Origin: Planctomycetaceae bacterium
GTDB lineage: Bacteria; Planctomycetota; Planctomycetia; Pirellulales; Pirellulaceae
Direction: 5' to 3'
DNA length: 64,000 nucleotides
NCBI GenBank assembly: GCA_002724245.1
Contig: PBOG01000064.1
Coordinates: 1 to 64,000, forward strand
Each line of letters starts with the position of its first letter. The first letter of the stretch is position 1. A program made the translations under genes and the position numbers. Positions 8,774-17,958 of the stretch are shown in pieces. Under the pieces are notes generated by a model. It worked only from the letters and a program-made list of their open reading frames with translations, was not told where the DNA came from and made no database searches.

Positions 8774-10138
8774 ATGAAGAACACTACAGACGCCCTGTTT
8801 TGGCGAACCATGGCTGCGGGCCGTTACTACCTGCAGTCCGGTATTCGACTGGTCGCCTTGGCGGCGGTCTGGCTTGCGTTCGTTGCGAGTACGCAAGCCT
8901 GTGACACACCGGTTTACCGCTATGCAATGTATCGCTGGAACCCGGCCCCCTATGAAGTCTACTACTTCCATGACCAACCCGTGACTGACACCGACCGCTC
9001 GCTTCACGGCCTGATTGAAACGATGTCCACAAACCCTGAAGCGGCCGCAAATATAAGTTTGATCCCTATCGATGTAGCTCGCGACCCGGATCTCAAAACC
9101 GTACCGCCAGACGTCCGCCGATTCTGGAAATCCGGAGATCCTAAACCACTTCCTTCGTACCTGATTTGGGCGCCACCTTCTCGCGACCGCAGGCAGGATG
9201 AGGGCATTATCATTTCCGGCTCGCTCGACACCGCAATGCTCCAGGCACTGACACATTCACCCGCCAGAACTTCGATCGCGCAACAGTTGGAAACGGGAAA
9301 AGCCGGCGTCCTGGTGCTCCTCGAAGGGAAGGATGCTGCAGAAACAAAACGCGCCCGAGAAGTCGTACAACAACTGGCATCTGGAATCGCGTCAGGAAAA
9401 CTTCCCCTGGCAACGGCGCTCCCCGGGGAAACTCCCGAAGAGGGGAAAGCGAAATCGGCCAAACCCCAAGTTGGCCTCCACGTGATCCAACGTGACGACA
9501 CTGCAGAACAATGGTTGATTCGCACTCTCTTTGCCGTGGAAGATGGCCTGCCGGAAATCGACAAGCCTATGGTGTTCCCCATTTTTGGACGCGGCCGTGT
9601 CCTGCCGCCCTACATCGGTGCAGGTATCACTCAGGAATTACTTGTAGAATGTCTCGACTTCATCACCGGCCCCTGTTCCTGTACCGTCAAAGAACAGAAC
9701 CGCGGCATGGATCTGCTGATCGCTTACAACTGGGACGCTGCGGCTGACAAACTGGCTGAACAGTTTGGTGCGGAAGAAGGCAATGAGTCCGTGCTGGGTG
9801 CCGAAGATTTTTTTCCCGAGTTGATTATTCCTGCAGACAATGCTGAGGACGAGGTGGCCTCAGCAGACATTGCAGGTACGCCAGCAACGACGACGGAAAC
9901 TCCCGAAGAAACAGAGCAAACTGCCACAGCAGACGAAACGCAGGACAAGCCGACCGCTCCGCCGGTTCAGGAGACCGCGATTGCCTCACTGACGCCACCC
10001 TCCTCCCCGTCACCGGCTACCGGCGAGGGTGCTGAAACAGCTGCCACCGGCAACCTGCTCTGGACGGTCGGCGCGGGAGTTGCCCTGTCACTATTGACAT
10101 TATTTGTTGCCACCTTCATCGTCCTGCGGCCCCGTTGA
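8774..10138 (+). CDS. Exported tail-anchored protein of unknown function
   Basis: A 454-aa protein I do not recognise. It has an N-terminal signal segment (IRLVALAAVWLAFVASTQAC), then a soluble domain of ~300 residues beginning CDTPVYRYAMYRW. An acidic Thr/Glu/Pro-rich linker follows, and a single C-terminal membrane segment (LLWTVGAGVALSLLTLFVAT) ends in RPR. This predicts a periplasmic domain tethered to the inner membrane. ATG 8774 is chosen with GGAG 10 nt upstream. The LolD-type ABC ATPase lies 101 bp downstream on the same strand, so the protein may be a periplasmic partner of an ABC system; that is inference. The linker contains a hairpin-forming DNA stretch. Confidence 0.75.
   Translation: MKNTTDALFWRTMAAGRYYLQSGIRLVALAAVWLAFVASTQACDTPVYRYAMYRWNPAPYEVYYFHDQPVTDTDRSLHGLIETMSTNPEAAANISLIPIDVARDPDLKTVPPDVRRFWKSGDPKPLPSYLIWAPPSRDRRQDEGIIISGSLDTAMLQALTHSPARTSIAQQLETGKAGVLVLLEGKDAAETKRAREVVQQLASGIASGKLPLATALPGETPEEGKAKSAKPQVGLHVIQRDDTAEQWLIRTLFAVEDGLPEIDKPMVFPIFGRGRVLPPYIGAGITQELLVECLDFITGPCSCTVKEQNRGMDLLIAYNWDAAADKLAEQFGAEEGNESVLGAEDFFPELIIPADNAEDEVASADIAGTPATTTETPEETEQTATADETQDKPTAPPVQETAIASLTPPSSPSPATGEGAETAATGNLLWTVGAGVALSLLTLFVATFIVLRPR
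9996..10031. repeat. REP-like hairpin inside a coding linker
   Basis: CACCCTC (9996-10002) is complementary to GAGGGTG (10025-10031) around an inner CCGG-CTA-CCGG hairpin (10013-10023). The encoded peptide TPPSSPSPATGEG has the Pro/Ser/Gly-Glu-Gly look of extragenic palindromic repeats that have entered coding linkers in other bacteria. Only one copy is seen in this window. Confidence 0.3.
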
Positions 10139-10239
10139 TCACGCCACCGACAAACTGCGGAAACTGCTGACCAGCCTGGCCACGCACACGAGATCCGGGA
10201 GCTGGCCGGCTGGCAACGGACATCTGCCACGAAATACCT

Positions 10240-10920
10240 ATGATCCAGTTTGAACATGTCCACAAGACCTACCGCACCGCGACAAGCGAAGTTGCTGCGA
10301 TCTCAGATCTGTCGCTCTCGATCAACGAGGGGGAATTTATCGCCGTACGCGGCCCCAGTGGATGTGGAAAATCAACGCTACTGTCACTGGCTGGTGGTCT
10401 GGTACTGCCCACACAAGGGCGGATCGTGATTGACGGACAACCGGTTTCAGAGATGACAGCGGCACAACGTTCTGCTTTTCGCGGTGAAAAAATTGGCTTC
10501 GTGTTCCAGATGTTTCACTTGTTACCGTATTTGAACATTATGGAAAATGTGGTGGTGGCGGGAAGTGAAGTTGCATCGGCAACGGCTGGCGAACGTGCTG
10601 AAACACTGCTATCCGATTTCGGTTTAAGGGATCGCCTGACACATCGTCCGGGTGAACTAAGTGCCGGAGAACGCCAGCGTGTGGCATTGGCGCGGGCTTT
10701 ACTGAACCGCCCGCGTTTGCTGCTCGCCGACGAACCAACCGGCAACCTGGATCCAGAAAATGCGTCCGGCGTACTTGAGCTACTGGCGCAATTCCATAAA
10801 CAAGGAGGAACCATCCTCCTGGTCACCCATCACGACCGCGCCGCGGCCTATGCGGACCGATCTTTGGCGCTCGATCAGGGCCGGCTGGTAGAATCTGGCG
10901 TCGTCGAAACAACTACCTGA
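10240..10920 (+). CDS. ABC transporter ATP-binding protein, LolD/MacB type
   Basis: A 226-aa ATPase subunit. Walker A is GPSGCGKST (residues 38-46), the Q-loop region VFQMFHLLPYLNIMENV is typical of LolD/FtsE/MacB proteins, Walker B is LLLADE, and the H-loop is LLVTHHD. The ABC signature reads LSAGE rather than LSGGQ, a tolerated variant. These ATPases normally energise a FtsX/MacB-fold permease in lipoprotein release or efflux. No such permease lies in this window; the upstream neighbour is a tail-anchored exported protein instead. It converges with hom, leaving only 18 bp. Confidence 0.93.
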   Translation: MIQFEHVHKTYRTATSEVAAISDLSLSINEGEFIAVRGPSGCGKSTLLSLAGGLVLPTQGRIVIDGQPVSEMTAAQRSAFRGEKIGFVFQMFHLLPYLNIMENVVVAGSEVASATAGERAETLLSDFGLRDRLTHRPGELSAGERQRVALARALLNRPRLLLADEPTGNLDPENASGVLELLAQFHKQGGTILLVTHHDRAAAYADRSLALDQGRLVESGVVETTT

Positions 10921-10938
10921 ACTTGCGTCTACGAACGA

Positions 10939-12240
10939 TCAGGACAGGACGCGCATTCTGACACCTGGGCCACGCACGCTCGGCAATTGTTCGATTTCTT
11001 CCATCGCACTAGCAGCCGCACCTTCACTCGCGCTGTGGGTCATCATGACCAGCGGCACCTGCCCGGACGGGTATCCACATTCCCCTGGCTGCTGAATCAG
11101 CGAAGCAATCGACACCTGGTGCCGCCCCAACACGCCTGAGATCTCGGCCAACACACCAGGGTGATCGTCAACCATGAAACGCAGGTAGTAATGTGCTGAA
11201 CCTTCGGCATGATCGCGAATCTTCACGCGGGCTTCCCCGTGCGACCACAATTCCAGTGTTTGAAATGTAATCCTGGTGCGTCCTACGGCCGTGTCAATCA
11301 AATCCGCCACGACCGCTGACGCCGTCGGCATCTGTCCGGCACCGGCGCCTTGCAAAAACACGCGACCAACTGCGTCACCGACGACACTCACGGCGTTAAA
11401 GGAACCCCGCACCTCTGCCAACGGCTGTCCGGAACGTACTAGTGTTGGTGAAACATGAAGCTCCAACCCCGCGTTCGATCGCTGCGCGATCGCCAATAAC
11501 TTGATACGGTATCCCAGCTGTCTGGCATATTTGAGATCGACCACTTCCAGGTCATCAATCCCGACACAGGGTATGTCGGTCCAATGCAAACGGGCACCAA
11601 ACGCAAGGTGCGACAGAATTGCCAGTTTTTGGGCCGCATCGCTACCATCGATATCCATTCGTGGATCAGCTTCTGCATAGCCACGCGTTTGTGCTTCGGC
11701 AAGCGCAGCAGGAAAATCCCAGCCCTGTTCCTCCATCTGGGAGACGATGAAATTACTGGTGCCGTTGAGGATTCCCTGCAGTGAATCAATGCGATTGGCT
11801 GAGAGGCACTGGCCAATGCTGTTGATGATCGGCATCCCCCCTCCCACAGAAGCCTCAAAGGCGATCGACCGGCCCAATTCACGAGCTCGGTCAAACAGTT
11901 CGGGGCCGTGTTCTGCCAATAGTGCTTTGTTGGCGGTAACAATATCCTTGCCGCTCTCCAAGAGCTGCAACATGATCGAACGTGCAGGCTCCAGGCCCCC
12001 AATCAGTTGACAGACCACACTGATTTCCTGATCCGCAGTCAGGTCTGCCAGGCGATCGGTAATCATCCCGGAGTCAAAACCGACTTCCCGCGGTTTGCTC
12101 AAGTCCGCAACCACAACCCTGGCAAGCTCCACGGCATGCCCTGCTCGCCTGCAAATCCGCTCGCGATGTTCCGTCAACAGCCTTGCGACACCGGTGCCTA
12201 CTGTCCCTAAACCAACCACCCCAACCCGCGTCGTTTCCAT
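10939..12240 (-). CDS. hom: Homoserine dehydrogenase
   Basis: Reduces aspartate semialdehyde to homoserine with NAD(P)H, the branch point to threonine and methionine. The 433-aa length matches the monofunctional enzyme. The Rossmann motif VGVVGLGTVGTGVARLL is at the N-terminus, followed by TANKALLAEHG, EASVGGGMPIINSI, ILNGTSNFI and the substrate region YAEADPRMDIDGSDAAQKLA. A C-terminal ACT domain (from ~residue 348, HYYLRFMVDDHPGVLAEI) implies feedback control, probably by threonine. ATG 12240 has AGAGG 10 nt upstream. It is not in an operon with aspartokinase or thrB/thrC here. Confidence 0.96.
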   Translation of the reverse strand: METTRVGVVGLGTVGTGVARLLTEHRERICRRAGHAVELARVVVADLSKPREVGFDSGMITDRLADLTADQEISVVCQLIGGLEPARSIMLQLLESGKDIVTANKALLAEHGPELFDRARELGRSIAFEASVGGGMPIINSIGQCLSANRIDSLQGILNGTSNFIVSQMEEQGWDFPAALAEAQTRGYAEADPRMDIDGSDAAQKLAILSHLAFGARLHWTDIPCVGIDDLEVVDLKYARQLGYRIKLLAIAQRSNAGLELHVSPTLVRSGQPLAEVRGSFNAVSVVGDAVGRVFLQGAGAGQMPTASAVVADLIDTAVGRTRITFQTLELWSHGEARVKIRDHAEGSAHYYLRFMVDDHPGVLAEISGVLGRHQVSIASLIQQPGECGYPSGQVPLVMMTHSASEGAAASAMEEIEQLPSVRGPGVRMRVLS

Positions 12241-12439
12241 GCCGCTGTAACCTCTGCAACCTTGTCCAAACCCGTCATCTAGAAACTATCGTAGAGGACA
12301 AACTGCGAATTGAACACGCCACTTGTCAGGGTAGGCATTATGGGTCATGGTTTGTGAAGACTTCTGATGCATTTCCATCGAGTTTAACCTGGCTACAGCT
12401 GACAACCGCCTTGCGTCACATCTCCCAGAGGGTTCTACC

Positions 12440-13498
12440 ATGCTTTCCAGCGCCCGCGATTTCCTGATCAAACTCCTGGAAACTCCCGGTCCCTCCGGCT
12501 ACGAACAACCCGTCCAGGACGTCATCCAGGATTACGTTTCAGGCTTTGCAGACCGAGTGGACCGCGACGTCCATGGCAACCTGGTCGCCGTCAAGAATCC
12601 CGACGCACCGCTGCGCGTCATGTTTGCTGGGCACTGTGACCAAATCGGCATGCTAATCTCACACGTGGATGACAACGGATTCCTCTACGCACAAACAATC
12701 GGCGGCTGGGATCCACAACAATTGATTGGCCAACGGATGGTCGTCTGGACGACAAATGGCCCCCTGCCGGCTGTCATTTCCCGTAAACCAATTCACCTCC
12801 TCAACGACCAGGAACGCAAGCAAGTCGTCAAACTAGAAGACCTCTGGTTAGACATCGGAGCTACCAGCAAGCAACAAGCGCTCCAATGCGTATCCATCGG
12901 CGACCCCGTGACCCTGCAACTCGGCTTTCGAGAGCTGCAAAACAGCCTGGCCAGCGCGCCTGGCATGGACAATGCAACCGGCGTGTGGATCGTCATCGAA
13001 GCACTGCGACGGGCCTGTGAAGCCAGTCCCGCTTGTGGCGTCTACGCTGTATCAACGGTCCAGGAAGAAATCGGCTTGCGTGGGGCGAGAACCAGCGCGT
13101 ACGCGGTCGATCCACATGTGGCGATCGCCGTCGATGTAACGCACGCGACAGATTGCCCAACCATCGACAAACGACAGCAAGGCGAGATCTCGCTCGGCAA
13201 AGGCCCGGTCATTTTCCGGGGTCCCAACATGAATCCCGTGGTGGTTGACCACCTCACACAATCATGTCAGGGCGAGGGCATTCCCTATCAACCCGCCGCA
13301 ATCGGCCGCGCCACGCCCAACGACACCAATACGATTCAAATCTCACGAGCAGGCGTCGCAACCGGATTGGTCAGCGTACCCAACCGATACATGCATAGTG
13401 CCGTCGAAACCATCTCCCTGGAAGATATCGATCGCGCTGCGGACTTGCTGGCGGCATTTGTATGCAACCTGCCGGCAGACGCGGATTTCACCCCCTGA
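12440..13498 (+). CDS. M42 family glutamyl/deblocking aminopeptidase
   Basis: A 352-aa cytoplasmic di-metal aminopeptidase related to PepA/TET and endoglucanase-M proteins. The expected metal and catalytic residues are present: His in AGHCDQIG (~64), bridging Asp in GMDNATG (~176), catalytic Glu pair in VQEEIGLRGA (~209), Asp in VDVTHATD (~231) and His in PNRYMHS (~320). GHCDQIG and DNATG differ slightly from the usual GHMDEIG and DNRxG, but no ligand is lost. ATG 12440 follows GAGGG. It is divergent from hom and converges with the dehydrogenase gene. Confidence 0.93.
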   Translation: MLSSARDFLIKLLETPGPSGYEQPVQDVIQDYVSGFADRVDRDVHGNLVAVKNPDAPLRVMFAGHCDQIGMLISHVDDNGFLYAQTIGGWDPQQLIGQRMVVWTTNGPLPAVISRKPIHLLNDQERKQVVKLEDLWLDIGATSKQQALQCVSIGDPVTLQLGFRELQNSLASAPGMDNATGVWIVIEALRRACEASPACGVYAVSTVQEEIGLRGARTSAYAVDPHVAIAVDVTHATDCPTIDKRQQGEISLGKGPVIFRGPNMNPVVVDHLTQSCQGEGIPYQPAAIGRATPNDTNTIQISRAGVATGLVSVPNRYMHSAVETISLEDIDRAADLLAAFVCNLPADADFTP

Positions 13499-13537
13499 CC
13501 GACAGCACACTGAAACGACCTGGACAACTCAGCCGCC

Positions 13538-14995
13538 TCAATCCCCCATCCAGCCCTGCTTGATCTCACCTGTCCAGCGCGTTGTGGTCTTGCGTGCCTG
13601 TGTCCAGAATTCAATCGAACTCTTCCCGGTAATATCACCGACACCAAATTTTGACTCGTTCCAGCCCCCAAAACCAAATGGCTCAAGTGGAACCGGTACA
13701 CCAATATTGACTCCAATCATGCCAGCGCTGACACGCTGGACGATATTGCGGGCCAACGCTCCACTACGCGTATAGACCGCAGCCGCGTTACCAAACTCAG
13801 AGCCATTTTCGAGCTCGACAGCGTGGTCAATGTCAGTAGCGCGAAGAATACTCAGTACTGGACCAAACACCTCCTCGCGGGCAATCCGCATTTCTGGCTG
13901 TACATGGTCCAAGACTGTCGCGCCCACGTAAAATCCGTCCTCACAACCGGCAACCTGTGCATTACGGCCGTCCACCAATACGTTCGCCCCGGCAGCCTCC
14001 GCCTCGGAAATATAGTCTTCGATGCGTGACTTCGCAGCAGCGGAAATCACTGGTCCCAGCCCCGCGCCAGGAACCATCTCTTGAGCTACCTGGCAAACTC
14101 GCTCGATGATGGGATCGATATCGCCGACCGCAACCATCGATGCCGCAGCCATACACCGCTGGCCGGCACACCCAGCCATCGATGCCACAACATTCGCCGC
14201 GGTTTGCTCAAGATCTGCATCAGGCAACACCAACAAGTGATTCTTGGCACCTCCTAAACAGAGCGCTCTTTTGTACTGGCCGGTCGCCCGCTGATAAACT
14301 TGCCGGGCAACCGGCGTCGAACCGACAAACGTCACAGCTTCGACATCAGGGTGATCGATAATCCCCTGCGAAGCACGTTGGTCACCATGAATCACATTGA
14401 ACACGCCGGGGGGCAAACCTGCCTCCTGGAGTAGTTCTGCGGTTCGCCGCGCGCTCAGTGGAACCTGTTCAGACGGTTTGAACACCATGGTGTTACCCAA
14501 ACCCAGGGCAATAGGAATCGTCCAATGTGGAACCATCACAGGAAAGTTGAACGGAACAATGGATGCCACGACCCCGAGCGGTATCCGGTCTACGCGACAC
14601 TCAACCCCACGACTTACTTCGAGCACCTCACCGGCAACCATTTGTGGTAATGCACAGGCAAATTCAGTGACCTCAATAGCACGCACCACTTCCGCGCGTC
14701 CCTCGTCAACCGTTTTCCCATTTTCGTCGTGAATCAACTGAGCCAATTCATCCTGATTTGTTTCCAGCAAGGCCCGATAGCGATAAAACACATCGGCGCG
14801 TTGCTTGCTTGTCCGCGAGGACCAGGCAGGAAACGCCTGGTGGGCGTGTCGCACTGCTTCCTCGACATCTGCAGTGTCGGACAGCGGAACCTGTGAAATC
14901 ACGGTGCCATCGAGCGGTGAAATCACGTCCTGTCTCTCTGCCGTGCGAGTCTGAAACAGACCTCCCGCATAGTTCTCTACCATTTCGTATTTCAT
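13538..14995 (-). CDS. mmsA: CoA-acylating methylmalonate-semialdehyde dehydrogenase
   Basis: Oxidatively decarboxylates (methyl)malonate semialdehyde to propionyl- or acetyl-CoA with NAD+ and CoA, in valine, thymine or myo-inositol breakdown. This 485-aa aldehyde dehydrogenase has the MMSDH features PFNFPVMVPHWTIPIALGLG, GGAKNHLLVLPDAD and the catalytic cysteine in AGQRCMAAS. It ends with the usual EPFGFGGWNESKFG and SSIEFWTQARKTTTRW. ATG 14995 begins MKYEMVENYAGG as in homologues, with GAGG upstream; a longer frame adds 19 residues. No iol or mms cluster is adjacent, so the pathway is undetermined. Confidence 0.95.
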   Translation of the reverse strand: MKYEMVENYAGGLFQTRTAERQDVISPLDGTVISQVPLSDTADVEEAVRHAHQAFPAWSSRTSKQRADVFYRYRALLETNQDELAQLIHDENGKTVDEGRAEVVRAIEVTEFACALPQMVAGEVLEVSRGVECRVDRIPLGVVASIVPFNFPVMVPHWTIPIALGLGNTMVFKPSEQVPLSARRTAELLQEAGLPPGVFNVIHGDQRASQGIIDHPDVEAVTFVGSTPVARQVYQRATGQYKRALCLGGAKNHLLVLPDADLEQTAANVVASMAGCAGQRCMAAASMVAVGDIDPIIERVCQVAQEMVPGAGLGPVISAAAKSRIEDYISEAEAAGANVLVDGRNAQVAGCEDGFYVGATVLDHVQPEMRIAREEVFGPVLSILRATDIDHAVELENGSEFGNAAAVYTRSGALARNIVQRVSAGMIGVNIGVPVPLEPFGFGGWNESKFGVGDITGKSSIEFWTQARKTTTRWTGEIKQGWMGD

Positions 14996-15194
14996 CGCTC
15001 TTCGCCTCACCACTCTGCTCGACGTGTTGTGAACACCCTCTTTGAGGGACACTTATTCGCTTGTTTTATTCTAGCGCAGCATGCGCTACCTGTCTCCGGC
15101 CCCTCGCGCACAATCGGCCCCATCAAACTGTGGTTACCGATTTCACCTGGATCGCACCACAGGCCCACTTCTCTGGAATGGAACGGCACGTGTC

Positions 15195-16658
15195 CTACAG
15201 CACGTCAAACGGGGGCTCGGTGTGTTCCTCTAGTGGGTACATAGGCCGCCGGCAATTCTGAAACGGCAAGGAACGCAAATTGGCACTCGTTGACCCGGGA
15301 ACATCGACTGGCACGATTCTGCTCGCCAGTTCCTGGTAGTGCGTACGAAACCCGTTGGGTGACTTGACCACCACCAGATCGAACGCGGTCGGCTCTAAGC
15401 CGTGTGCCTGGAAAACCTTCAGACCCACTACGTAAACAGGTCGTTCAGAAACCAGAATCGTGATCGATCCCGCTTTCAACACAACCACGCGACCACCTCG
15501 GCCACGCGTCCCGTCTTCATACAAAAAGTCACCGTCGTGCACACTTTCAACAATCACGTCCACGACCACCGGCGAGAACCGTCCCGGGTCACGTGTACCA
15601 CCCAATGGGATTGCCATTTGCGAACCAACCCCGGCACCTATCGCGGTCGCTACCGCGGGTGCGTCAACCACCGGCACCAAGGCGAGCTTCTTCCAGTCGG
15701 ACTGTAGCAAGCCCTTGAGAATCGCGTTACTGTCACCAGCCGCACCACTGGCAGTTGCATCGGCTGCATCTGAAAACACTGTCAGGCCTTCCGTCTCCGC
15801 AGCCACAGCAATCGCCTCTGCCAGTGGTGTCAGAGGTGCCTGAAAGTCCTGCCGGTGACGCCACATGTAACGGGCAATTTCTAGTGCCTGCGTCTCGGCG
15901 CCGGATGCATCGTCGTCCCGGCAAATCAACACATTCGATTGCAAGTCAGGGACATCTGTGAATGCATTCCCAATAATCACCCCGGCGCATAAACCACCGC
16001 GTTCAGCTTCAATCTCCTGACACCTGCGAATTGCCTCGCCAAACTTCCCCGTTGCTGTAATCAGCTCATCCCCGCGTACCAGCATCGGAATGGTAACACG
16101 CGCGGTAACAGGTCGAATTTCCTTCCGCAACAAACGTAGCAGCAGGCTTGCGGCCCGCTGCCCTGTCTCAAACTGATCGATGTGGGGGTAGGTGTGGAAC
16201 GGCACCAGTATGTCAGCTGCGTTCACGAGGCGGTCCGTGATCACCGCGTGCAGGTCCAGCGAAGCAACCATGGGCAAATCGCCCAGTACTTCCCGCAATG
16301 CGCTAAGCAGACGTCCCTCTGGGTCGTCTTCAGACACACCGGCCATTGCGCCGTGTAAGCAAACGTAGACACCGTCAAGATCACCGCAACCCTTTGCTGC
16401 GGTAACACATTCCGTCAACAACCGTTCGAGATCCGCATCTACGACAGGCCCGCCAGAAACGGCAGCTGCTGCCAACGTCGGAACGATCTCAATCCCCTCC
16501 GGCTCCAGTACCTGCATCGCACCTGCAAGTTCGGTACGTGTGTGACGGTAGGCGTCAATCATTCCGCTGCCGTGATGGACCTGAAAGTCGTCGTACCGAC
16601 TCAGCATCGGATTAAAGGTCGCCGTCTCCTGTTTCAATTCTGCCACCAGGACGCGCAT
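15195..16658 (-). CDS. M81 family metallopeptidase (MlrC-like)
   Basis: A 487-aa protein of the MlrC/microcystinase C family, zinc peptidases first known from degradation of linearised microcystin and widespread in bacteria without that role. Visible family features are the start MRVLVAELKQETATFNP, YVCLHGAMAG, MVASLDLHAVIT with putative metal ligands Asp/His, FHTYPHID, and the C-terminal domain with LVVVKSPNGFRTHY. There is no signal peptide, so it is cytoplasmic. A strong GGGAGAGG precedes the ATG. The natural substrate is unknown; neighbours are other catabolic enzymes (M42, mmsA). Confidence 0.92.
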   Translation of the reverse strand: MRVLVAELKQETATFNPMLSRYDDFQVHHGSGMIDAYRHTRTELAGAMQVLEPEGIEIVPTLAAAAVSGGPVVDADLERLLTECVTAAKGCGDLDGVYVCLHGAMAGVSEDDPEGRLLSALREVLGDLPMVASLDLHAVITDRLVNAADILVPFHTYPHIDQFETGQRAASLLLRLLRKEIRPVTARVTIPMLVRGDELITATGKFGEAIRRCQEIEAERGGLCAGVIIGNAFTDVPDLQSNVLICRDDDASGAETQALEIARYMWRHRQDFQAPLTPLAEAIAVAAETEGLTVFSDAADATASGAAGDSNAILKGLLQSDWKKLALVPVVDAPAVATAIGAGVGSQMAIPLGGTRDPGRFSPVVVDVIVESVHDGDFLYEDGTRGRGGRVVVLKAGSITILVSERPVYVVGLKVFQAHGLEPTAFDLVVVKSPNGFRTHYQELASRIVPVDVPGSTSANLRSLPFQNCRRPMYPLEEHTEPPFDVL

Positions 16659-16782
16659 CGCCTCTCCCTTCCTGTTACATCAGAACACCGCCGGAATTTT
16701 TCTTTCTTGGCTGGCCACAGTGTGACCTGACGCGCACCCATCAACTGGCGGATTGGCTGCCGCTCCGGGACGCTCGACGAGT

Positions 16783-17802
16783 TCAGGACTCATCCTCTGT
16801 CGCGAGTTCCTGCACATCTGCCTTCGCCGCAGGCGTCTTCTTGTTCAATGCCTCTTCGGAGGCACCAGCTGTCGTCGTGGCGGGTGCTCGCTCGGGGGAC
16901 GACACGTTGATCGGTCTTTGCAACGGACCGGCAATTGCCAATGCAAGCGCTAAAGACATGGACACGATAACCGCGGCAGCGGCCAGATTTCGTTTCATCT
17001 CTACTTCGACCTCATAATTGACGCGAGGCAGCACAAACAGTGTCGTGACCGTGTTCACTGCGGACAGCAACGCCAACCCCAGCACCCCCATGCAGACCGT
17101 TGACAACAACTCGCCAGCCAGCGGGAAATTGCCGGAACCAACCATGGCTGCCCGTACCACTAACCCCAGCCCGAGCAAGAATCCACCAAACCCGAGCCCG
17201 GCAGCGGCATTATCGTCGTACTGAATCACGTGATGCACATCGTAACGGGCTAATTTATGGTAAACGAAACCAGCCAACGCCAACAAACCTTGCCCGATGA
17301 ACCAGTACAAACTGATATCTCTCAAGCCTTCCCATATCCCGCTGCTATAGCCCGACAACGCGCCGTTGAGAATCAACCCACTCGCCAGGCAGGATCCCGC
17401 CACACAGAAGGCGGCACCGAGGTTCCGGTCTTCTCGAATTTCCTTCACTACTGAAAACGATCGCAGAATGACGACATCGTTCACCCAGATGCTTAATAGC
17501 AACAAGATGATAATCAAGACACCCTCAACCAGCATTTCCAAAGCATCGACCCATACCGGTACATCGGGTACACGCCCAAACAAGCAACCACTCACCGCCA
17601 AACCAACACTGAACATAAATCCACCGAACACCACACCGACGGCGGTATTCTCACCGGCCACGACATCATCATCAGATCCTAACGGAGTTGCCCAGACAAA
17701 AATCCAGCGGGCAGCAACCAGCAGACCTATACCTGCCGCGATCAATGGCAGCGAACCAAAGGCGTAAAACAACACATCCCTTACGGGCAACAGCATTTCC
17801 AT
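16783..17802 (-). CDS. DUF350 domain membrane protein, tandem duplication
   Basis: A 339-aa inner-membrane protein with about eight hydrophobic segments. Two halves repeat the DUF350 pattern: GENTAVGVVFGGFMFSVGLA in the first and DDNAAAGLGFGGFLLGLGLV in the second, each preceded by an acidic DDD or DDN and followed by further membrane helices. Residues ~290-339 are a polar Ala/Thr/Glu-rich tail. DUF350 proteins (E. coli YjfL-like) have no established function. It stands alone between the M81 peptidase and SpoU methyltransferase genes. Confidence 0.85.
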   Translation of the reverse strand: MEMLLPVRDVLFYAFGSLPLIAAGIGLLVAARWIFVWATPLGSDDDVVAGENTAVGVVFGGFMFSVGLAVSGCLFGRVPDVPVWVDALEMLVEGVLIIILLLLSIWVNDVVILRSFSVVKEIREDRNLGAAFCVAGSCLASGLILNGALSGYSSGIWEGLRDISLYWFIGQGLLALAGFVYHKLARYDVHHVIQYDDNAAAGLGFGGFLLGLGLVVRAAMVGSGNFPLAGELLSTVCMGVLGLALLSAVNTVTTLFVLPRVNYEVEVEMKRNLAAAAVIVSMSLALALAIAGPLQRPINVSSPERAPATTTAGASEEALNKKTPAAKADVQELATEDES

Positions 17803-17958
17803 AACAATCAGACACCTTTGTCTCAGGTGCGCTCCAATAGTGGCTGAACAATTTCCATCATTCGTGGCACGAGCATTGTAAAGAATTCACAACCGGGGAG
17901 CCAATCGAGCCGCCGGGCCAGTTACCACCAGGGCTCGACAAGAACTCTGTCTCCCGCA

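Noticed and set aside
12440..13498. Degenerate active site in the M42 peptidase (GHCDQIG, DNATG)
   Set aside because: All five metal and catalytic positions are still present; only neighbouring residues differ.
15195..16658. Microcystin-degradation cluster around the MlrC-like gene
   Set aside because: No mlrA, mlrB or mlrD neighbours; the family is broad and the name alone does not indicate that activity.
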